Shown here piece by piece: positions 25,201 to 34,200 of a stretch of DNA of 64,000 bases. Origin of the DNA: Harmothoe impar (Eukaryota > Annelida > Polychaeta > Phyllodocida > Polynoidae); the NCBI GenBank assembly GCA_947462335.1, contig OX381713.1:18964381-19028380 (forward strand), read 5' to 3'. Below the pieces are notes generated by a model. That model made no database searches and was not told where the DNA came from. It was given only the letters and a program-made list of their open reading frames with translations. The first letter of the stretch is position 1. Each line of letters begins with the position of its first letter. The translations under genes were made by a program, and so were the position numbers.

Positions 25201-28200
25201 TTTTATATAAAAAAAAGAAAAAAAGATATTGAACTGCGATCTTTCGACATGAATTTCTCTCTTTCGCATAAACTCTTAACTACTGTTAAATTGCTACCCT
25301 CTAAATGAAAGCCACATAGGGCTCAATGTTAAACCAAAGATAGAAATCACATTTTCAACCACACTGCCCCATATTTCTCTCTTTACATGCAGAAATGCCA
25401 TCTTGTACACTAGAAATACCCTCGAACACACAGTAAAGAACCATCTGGCTACTTGAATTTGAATTTGAATTAAAGACACCAATACAGAGCAACAGTAGAC
25501 AAATATTACAGTTCCTGTTGCAACTGTCATGCAGAGGGTGGCACCACTGCGACTTCTCATGCACTCCGAGAACTGCGCAAGATGTCAACGTGTGCAGACG
25601 AAATTGTACCGCCTGTATCCGTTTTTCGTCCGATCGACTCGCTTTTTGATAGGAATTCATTTCTGATGCCAGAATTGACCAATGAATGATTATAAGGGAG
25701 TACTACCGTAAATTCCCGCGTATAACCCGCATCTCGCGTATAACCCGCACCCCGACTTTGAGAGAACCATACAACCCGCATTAGAGGTCTGAAAATTGCG
25801 AATTTAGTACTGTACTATAGTATCAAAAACCCTCGTATTACCCGCACCTAGACTTTGAGAATATTGTAGAACCCGCATTGAGAGTCTGGTTCGCGTATAA
25901 CCCGCGGGCTATACGCGGGAATTTACGGTATATCTAAGTACATGATAAGCTCCAGCTCCAGTGTACCCTGAGTCATCTGTGAGGCCACTCACACGCTCAA
26001 TCTCTCAGTGATATGATTATTAAATAAGAATGTATTGTATTGCAGGGGGAGGACGGTGTGGAGATACGTGGAGGCTCGATAGATGCCCTTATTGTGCACG
26101 CTACTATTGCAAGTAAGTATGGACTCATGTCACGTCTCCTTATATATCGTTCTGACAATGCACCCAGAGTATCATGTTACAGTTTCTATCAGTCAGTGAA
26201 GACCTATATGTATTTATGTCTTGTTACCAGTGTCCCTTTTAGTAATACAACTGTATATTTGTCCCCTTTTGTATATTTTAAATACAATTTATAATTATTA
26301 TCATTTTCAATTCTTAGTTAGACATGATACATCTTTTATATAAGGGCTAATCGTTTCGATCATAGGAGAAAAAAAGCGAAGAAAACTGCCAGAAAGAATA
26401 GCAGCTATTACGATTATACAAACAATTTTATCGCAGTATTATATATATTATTTGTCAACATTGAGTCAGTAGTAGTAAATATGAATTAAATACACCAACA
26501 TATAGGTTCTGAGTATAAATCTCAGCGCTACATTGGGCCACACAAACAAGGTAAATATCACAGCGGCATGGGTGACTTATTCCTGCTTACTTTTTAAGTT
26601 TCCCCAAAATCATACCAGCGTGTACATATCACCAAGTATTTAATACAGTCATAGGTTCCCTTGTACCATACAACTCATTCGATAGATTCGAAAATCAATT
26701 TAATTTTCTCCTGTAAATAAAACCAGACAATTTCCCCGTTTTACAAAGATTACCAATGATATCACTTTTTTTCCCATCCACCCACACCCCTTGACTATAT
26801 AGGTCCTACACACTCCCAGCTAGAATGTTCAAGACACACTTATAAATACATACCGAGTACATCAATATCCACTAGCCCTTTAAGGACCGTTCAGTGCTTT
26901 AATTTGCTATCCCTTTGGTGTCAATGATACATTGATGCAGCCCTGGCGAGTCTATTCGCCAAGGCGACATTCATACATCATATTCCGATCCTTTGGGAGT
27001 GTATCAACCCCGTAGGCTCGGCATGATGCTTTCATGCATCATGACGCCCAAGGTGATACTGCATTAAAACACGATGCGGCCCTTAAAGGGTTTGACACCT
27101 GTACGATTAACCTAGGTTGGTGAGAGGAGTATATAAGAGGAAGGTTTAGACACCATAGTATGTATCCACAATATCAGAGTAAGACTATAGTTGTTGTGCG
27201 CAATGTTGGAATTTCACTAGTTGAATTATTGAAGTTGCTGATACAGCTGTATCGGCCCTCACGTGCACACACCTCAATGTTGCGAGGCATACAACTACAA
27301 AGCTCCAGATTTACTGGAGAGTTCGAGTAATAAGATGTACTGTCCATACTGTCAATCTTGTTAGTTTGTTTATCCCGTTATCATTAAGCAAAGGGAAGTT
27401 TGGCTTTTTTGTGTGTTTATATGATTACTTGTGTTCTATTTATTTGATTACTCTATGATTAAACCCATTTTAACATTATTTCTATGTGTTGTACTTGGGT
27501 GGCTTTATGTTGTGTGGTGACAAGAAAACACCTCATTTTATTCAGGAGACTCAGTCATTTCGCTCTCTCTGCTTATGGCATTGATCAGGGGTATATGGAA
27601 AATTCCCACTTTCAAGGATTCGTAGATTATATTTGTTAGTTTTCCTGTAGCAATTACCTTTGATGCTTTTGATGTGTAGTGATTCGCTTTGCTACGCATT
27701 GGGTACGGAACCTCTTTTTCATACATATTTACATATTAAACATTTACATCAGTAATGTATACACCCCCAGAACGACAATCTAGCATTAGTCTTGTATTTA
27801 GCAATCTAGTAATAGTAAATATAGTACTAAAAAGGGGGGAAATTCTCCTTGACTTGAGTCATTTAACCTTTTAAGGGCCGCCTAGTACATTCCGCCCTTT
27901 CAAGTCATGGTGCATCTATGCAGACCTAGGCTGCATGCATCACATCGACCCAATAGGGTTGACGACACTTTCCCGAAGGGTGATGATGATGGTTGAATGC
28001 AAGCAATTTGCCAGGGCCGCATTCATGCATTATAACGACAAAGGGTCATAATGCACTATGCTCTATGCTGCCGTTAAAGGGTTATATGCACGCATGCGTT
28101 ACACGACTACTTTCTAATGACCATTGTTTGTCTCACGCAGACTTCATGTACCAGGAGGCCTTCCTGACAACATACCGTACCTTCATCACCCCGAGTAAGC

Positions 28201-31200
28201 TTATCGAGAAGCTCTTGTATCGCTACAACCGGTTTGCGCGAATTAATGATGTCAAGAAGAAGAAACTGTCCCGCAATGCCTTCTCACTACTTATACGTGT
28301 CGTTGATGAGCTGTGGTGAGCAATCTCTCCATTTTCTAAACCCTTCTCTTTATACATTAACGTTGTATGACTATCTGTGAACATTACCGGGTATATATTT
28401 TGTATCGTCTCAAAGTGTGGATGTGTCTGAGGTATTATTACTAGAGAAAAGATTACAGGTAGACTACCGTAGTCTGGTAGTAGAGATAATTATACCGCCT
28501 GAAGAAGTGTATCAAATATACAGGAAACGTTGCGATAAGATAAAAGTTACTAACCTAAATTCAACTTGTCAGGTTTTGTGTGGATATTTAGTTTTCAAAT
28601 TAGATAATTATACTGTATGAATTAATACTGTAAAGCAACATTTGTGCCAGCCCAGGGCTATGTTGACAATGGATAGCACTTTGGAAAAAAATGGTGTGCG
28701 CATGCACACTTTGCATGTTCTTTCTCAAATGATTTTTTTTTCTGTGTATCGATTTTGTACATTTATTGATTAGTGGAAGAAGCAACACGTTAAAAAATAT
28801 TGCTCCTGTGGTAAATATTGCACCTGCGCTAATAGGTCCCCAGTCATCTCATGGTAACATAGACTGTAAGACTGTAATGTATCGCTTATTGTGTGTCATG
28901 ATTGATTAAATAAATAAATAAATAAAAATAAAATAAATAAAATATTATTCCAGCACTGAGATCTCAGAGGACATCCTGCAGACCCTGATGGACCTGGAGG
29001 CTCAGCTGGTTTGTGACGGAGAACTCACTCTCGCCAAGATCCTGCGCCGTAAGATGCTCGAGAAGTGTGAACTGCGGCAGAAACTGGTGGAGGCCAGTCA
29101 ACGCACCGCGCTACTACCGTCTCACCAGATCACAGCCAAGTAAGTCTTATTTTTTTTAAAGAAAATGATCCCCTAGAAATGCAAAATAAAATTTTGATAT
29201 CTATTTAAAAAAGCAATACTATAGGTTGATAGATACAAAATGTATTAACTGCCAACTTAAAGACTAAATATTGTACCCCAGTATATTTGACTATCAGGTA
29301 ATAAGACATGTTAATTAATTTTCAACATTAATATTTACCGTAAGCGTTTAGATGGCAACTTTAAAGCACTCTAGGTCAACATTGATGTATTCACTTTCAT
29401 ATCAACAGTCGTATTTCAATCATTTTACCAACCAATGAGTTCAATCTAGCAGTAGCTATAATGACAAAGGCTCTAACAAATCATGTTTAGTTAGAGCCTT
29501 TGTCCAGAGCATTAGTCTAATGCTGTGGTTGGCGGTTCTCAATGTGTAATATTCCTCTTGTTGCCCTGTTCACAGACAGTACAGTTTGACCGAGTTCAAG
29601 TCGGAGCACATCGCCGAGCAGATGACCCTAATGGACGCTGAACTGTTCCAGAAGATAGAAGTAAGTCACTCAATAAGTAATAAAAAATTAAGTAAAAAAA
29701 TAAAAATAATAATAAAAAAATAAAAATAAAAATAAAAAACACACAATAAGTAATCATCTACCAAAAATCGTGGATCAAGGCAGTCCATCAGCAGGGAACC
29801 CATTCAGAATACTATACTGGGATGAAAATCTGCAAGTTTTTCTCAGATTTCAAGTTGTTTTCATGTCGCGAAGACCTGTACTTAAAACTATAGACCTTTA
29901 TTCAGGGGCCTCAATTTGAGCATTTCAAGTTTTTATGAGCTTGATCACTTTCATCCCTGGCTATAAATCACTATACAAATTTATCTGTGACGTGTCAGTG
30001 GCTCTTTAATTAACTTTGTTCTTGTTATTTCACATCTTTTTAGAGGAGGCCTACTCTACTATGTGCTCCTTTCCTTCCTGGGAGGGAGGGGGAGGCGTAA
30101 TATTTAGTATATGATAATATTGAAACATATATGATTCGATAATCCTATTATCTCTTCATGTGTGACTCAAACTCCAAGCAAATAAGCTGACGTACATCAT
30201 GTTTACAATCTTTGCAGATCCCAGAAGTTCTCTTGTTTTCCCGGGAACAGAATGAGGAACGGAGCCCAAACCTGACCAAGTTTACAGAACATTTCAATAA
30301 AATGTCTTATTGGTGAGTCAACTATTGTGTTTGGACATAATACATAGACAAATGCTAACGCCCATTGATACCATCTCCGCTGTATTTCACGAGTGGGGGC
30401 TGGGACAGTATCCCATGAAACCGAAGGCTGAGTGGGATGTGCCCAAGCCCCCACGAATGAAATACATCAAAGTGGTATCAATGTAGTTGGCATTTGGGTT
30501 TATTTTTTTAAGTTGAAACCATTTAATGAAGGAAGGACAACTTTTTCTTAGCCCATTGAATACGTCCACATTGTATTCAATGGAGGGCATTGAATACGGC
30601 CCTTCTTATACTTTGAGTTTATAAAGTCTCTTTATTGCACAAGGTGATTTTCTAAAGAGGACAATACAATCAAAGTAGGCATTTAGCCTTTGGTGTTTTC
30701 GTTACAGATACATGAGCATAGTAAAGCTTGTATCTCAAAAAAATGAATATTAAAAGGTTTTAATCCTTTTTCTGCATCCCCAACTGCGAGTACATGTAAA
30801 AGAATATAGATAACCGGTAAAAATCTTACAATCCTTCACATTTAAAAAAGTTAAATACCTCTCCTGCTGTAGGTGCCGGACGCGGATACTGGAGCAGGAG
30901 GATGCGAGGGAGCGTGAGCGATACCTGATTAAGATGATAAAGATTATGAAGGTAAGGTCATGAGGTTACCTCATGCATAGGGTACCAGTGATTATAAATA
31001 CTCCTTAAAGATATTCAAGCCATATAGCCGTATATACACTAATATACACCTTATATGTGTGTGTGTGTCTGGTGGTTGTTTTTTCCCGCTGATGTCAACA
31101 GAAGGTAACAACCAGTAGATTCAAGGCAGTGGCCAGGTTTGGACCTGACTAGTTTATAACTTGTGTCAAAAGGGGTCTATTAAATGAATCTATCACAAGA

Positions 31201-34200
31201 TAAACTTGTAATTTGGATTTCTCTTTATAGGAGTGTGGGGACATACAATTATGAGCGTAGACAACCAAGTAGTGTACATTATATGGGAGCACTTAAATGA
31301 AAGTTTAGATCTAGGGGAAAAAAGTCTTGAAAATGACATTATAAATTCTTGAATAGCCCCATTAATGACATTGAATCTTGTTTTTACTTTCAGCACCTGC
31401 GTAAGTTCAACAACTTCAACTCGTACTTGGCCATCCTGGCGGCGCTCGACTCGGCTCCGGTGCGGCGTCTTGAGTGGCAGAAACAGAACCTGGAGGCGCT
31501 CCGAGAATTCTGTCAACTCATTGACAGCTCGTCCTCATTCCGTGCTTACCGACAGGCGCTCAGCGAGACAGAACCGCCCTGCATACCATACATGTAAGTG
31601 GGAGGAATTGTATTAACACTTTGAGAGCTGCTTAATGCTTTTATCAGGGTTCCCACGCGTCATGGAATGTCATGGAATTTGAAAGCTGTCATGGAGATTC
31701 ATGGAATGTCATGGAATTTTGTGAAAATTTGCTGTGTGTCATGGAATGTCATGGAAAATGAAAATAATATAATATATATTACAAAATCTCCGAGAATGCA
31801 CCATTTGCTTTCTAGAATTTAGAAATTTTCTCAGGTGCCAAGCCCCCTAAACCCCCACAAGAATGTAATAAATGTCATGGGAAATTTAGTTTTTTGTCAT
31901 GGAATGTCATGGAAATGTCATGGAATTTTAATCTGATTTTTTTGTGGGAACCCTGTTTAATATGGACTTTATCGCCATGATCAATGAATGCAGCCATGGC
32001 GAGTAACTCGCCGGTACGTTGCCAAGTATTGCTCTAGTTACTTCCCACCAGAAAATAGTGAACCGATGTAATTTGTTCTGCGTATATTATAGACTGGCAC
32101 ATGCCTGCCCCTAACATGCTAGTATTAACCTGGAAGAGTGAGTTTGGGGGAGGTCGGTCGACAGTGTATGTTTATTAATTCACCCCCTCTGCTAGAATAT
32201 AAGGGGTAAGGCAGGGGGTGGTAGTCCTGATTACCATATACATGTACGTATCAGATAAATTCCATAGATATGAATATCACTGATTACGTTACTAGAACAA
32301 TCATGTTAAAGCTGCTATACTACTTGGCACACGCAAACCTGTATTATCTTCATTTGTATCTCAGATGATTGTATAACCCTTTCCCTATTATAATCTGTCA
32401 TTTATTTTGGCAAGAGATTCTAAATATATGCAATACAAGACTACTATTTATATTCTGGTGGGCTTTGATAACTTAGTGTTAAAAAATGACATCAGGTGGC
32501 AGCACCGAGTGGGCTGCTACCTGAAAGTCTTTCATTGCTGACCTTACCAACAGAGTCTACTATTTCCTGGTGAACACTGTAGATGGCGCCAACTTGTTGA
32601 TATAATTAAGTGCTGAATAGAATGCTGGGAGCATTCTATTTTTTCTGATCTTATCTTGGAATTTAGCACAGTTAAAAGCCACAAATTTAATTGAGATCTT
32701 ACCAGTACACTGCACTAATGAGACCCTTTATAGATATGCAGAAAGTGAACGTTCTATATATCTGAGGTAGTATGCCAGCTTTAAAGCCTCGCAATGGTAG
32801 AGGTGATGTAATTGTTACTGGACATCGATTCTCTGTCTCTTTGTAGCTCTATAGTGATCCTTGCCCAGTTTTATACTTCAGACCAGTGGCTCATTTTGGC
32901 TGTTTTTCGCCTCACAGATTGCTCCTAGCGCAAAATCCTGACTAGGTGTCAATATATTCTCTATGCCAATGTGTAATATGAGGGTAGAAAACAGTGGAAC
33001 CTCAGTTAGAAAAAATCCTACTGAACAGTTTTTGAGAAAATTAGGGTTTTGTTGCCCTTTTTTGCTGTTTTTAGTACATTTCCTACATAACCCGTGAACG
33101 TCAGCATTTCTCAATTTTCAGGTATTTAGAATTAGAATTTGACATTTTTTTATTCGCAGTAGGATTCCTGAATACCGAGCCATTCTAGAAAAGCTATTCT
33201 TTGGAAAAAATACTTAGTATTTCTTGATGATTTTCGTTGCACAAATTTAGGTTGTAATATAAAAACTGCATTGTCATCCAATCAAAGTGTTTATGCACTG
33301 TTGATGGTCACCCCCTCCCACCCTCTTCACTGTGCATTGAAGGAGAACAGGCAGGGGAGGTACACGTGTCTGTATATAGCTGTTGACCTGGGTGCTGGGT
33401 GCATTTTTAATTTATGGGGTGCCAACTGTTCATGAAAGAAAATTCAAATAGATTTTTTTTTTTTTAGTATCAGATTAATGCAACTACAAGTCGTGAAAGC
33501 ACTTAAAGCATTCTATTTGCATTAATATGAATGGTGGCCACCTTATGGGGTGCCAAATATTCATGAAAGAAAAATTGATAAGAATTTGTTTTTTATTAGC
33601 ATTAAATTGATGCAACTACAATTCGAGATTGCATTTCAAGCATCGGGGCATTCAATGAATGGTAGTCATCTTAAATATATGGGGTGCCAACTGTTCATAA
33701 ATAAAAAAAAAGAATAGAATTAGTTTTTTTATTAGTATCAGATTAATGCAACTACAATTTGTGATTGCACTTAAAGCATTGTGGCATGCAATGACTGGTA
33801 GCCACCTTGAATGTATGGGGTGCCAACTGTTCATGAAAGAAAAAAAAGAAAGTTTTTTTTTTAAGAATCAAATTAATGCAACAGCAACTCAAGATTGCAT
33901 TTAAGCATTATGGCATTCAATGATTGGTGGCCATCTTGAACCTATGGGGTGCCAACTGTTCATAAAAGAAAAAAAAGAAAGTTTTTTTTTTAAGAATCAA
34001 ATTAATGCAACTACATTTCAAGATTGCATTTAAGCATTATGGCATTCAATGATTGGTGGCCATCTTGAACCTATGGGGTGCCAACTGTTCATGAAAGAAA
34101 AAAAAGAAAGTTTTTTTTTTAAGAATCAAATTAATGCAACAGCAACTCAAGATTGCATTTAAGCATTATGGCATTCAATGATTGGTGGCCATCTTGAACC

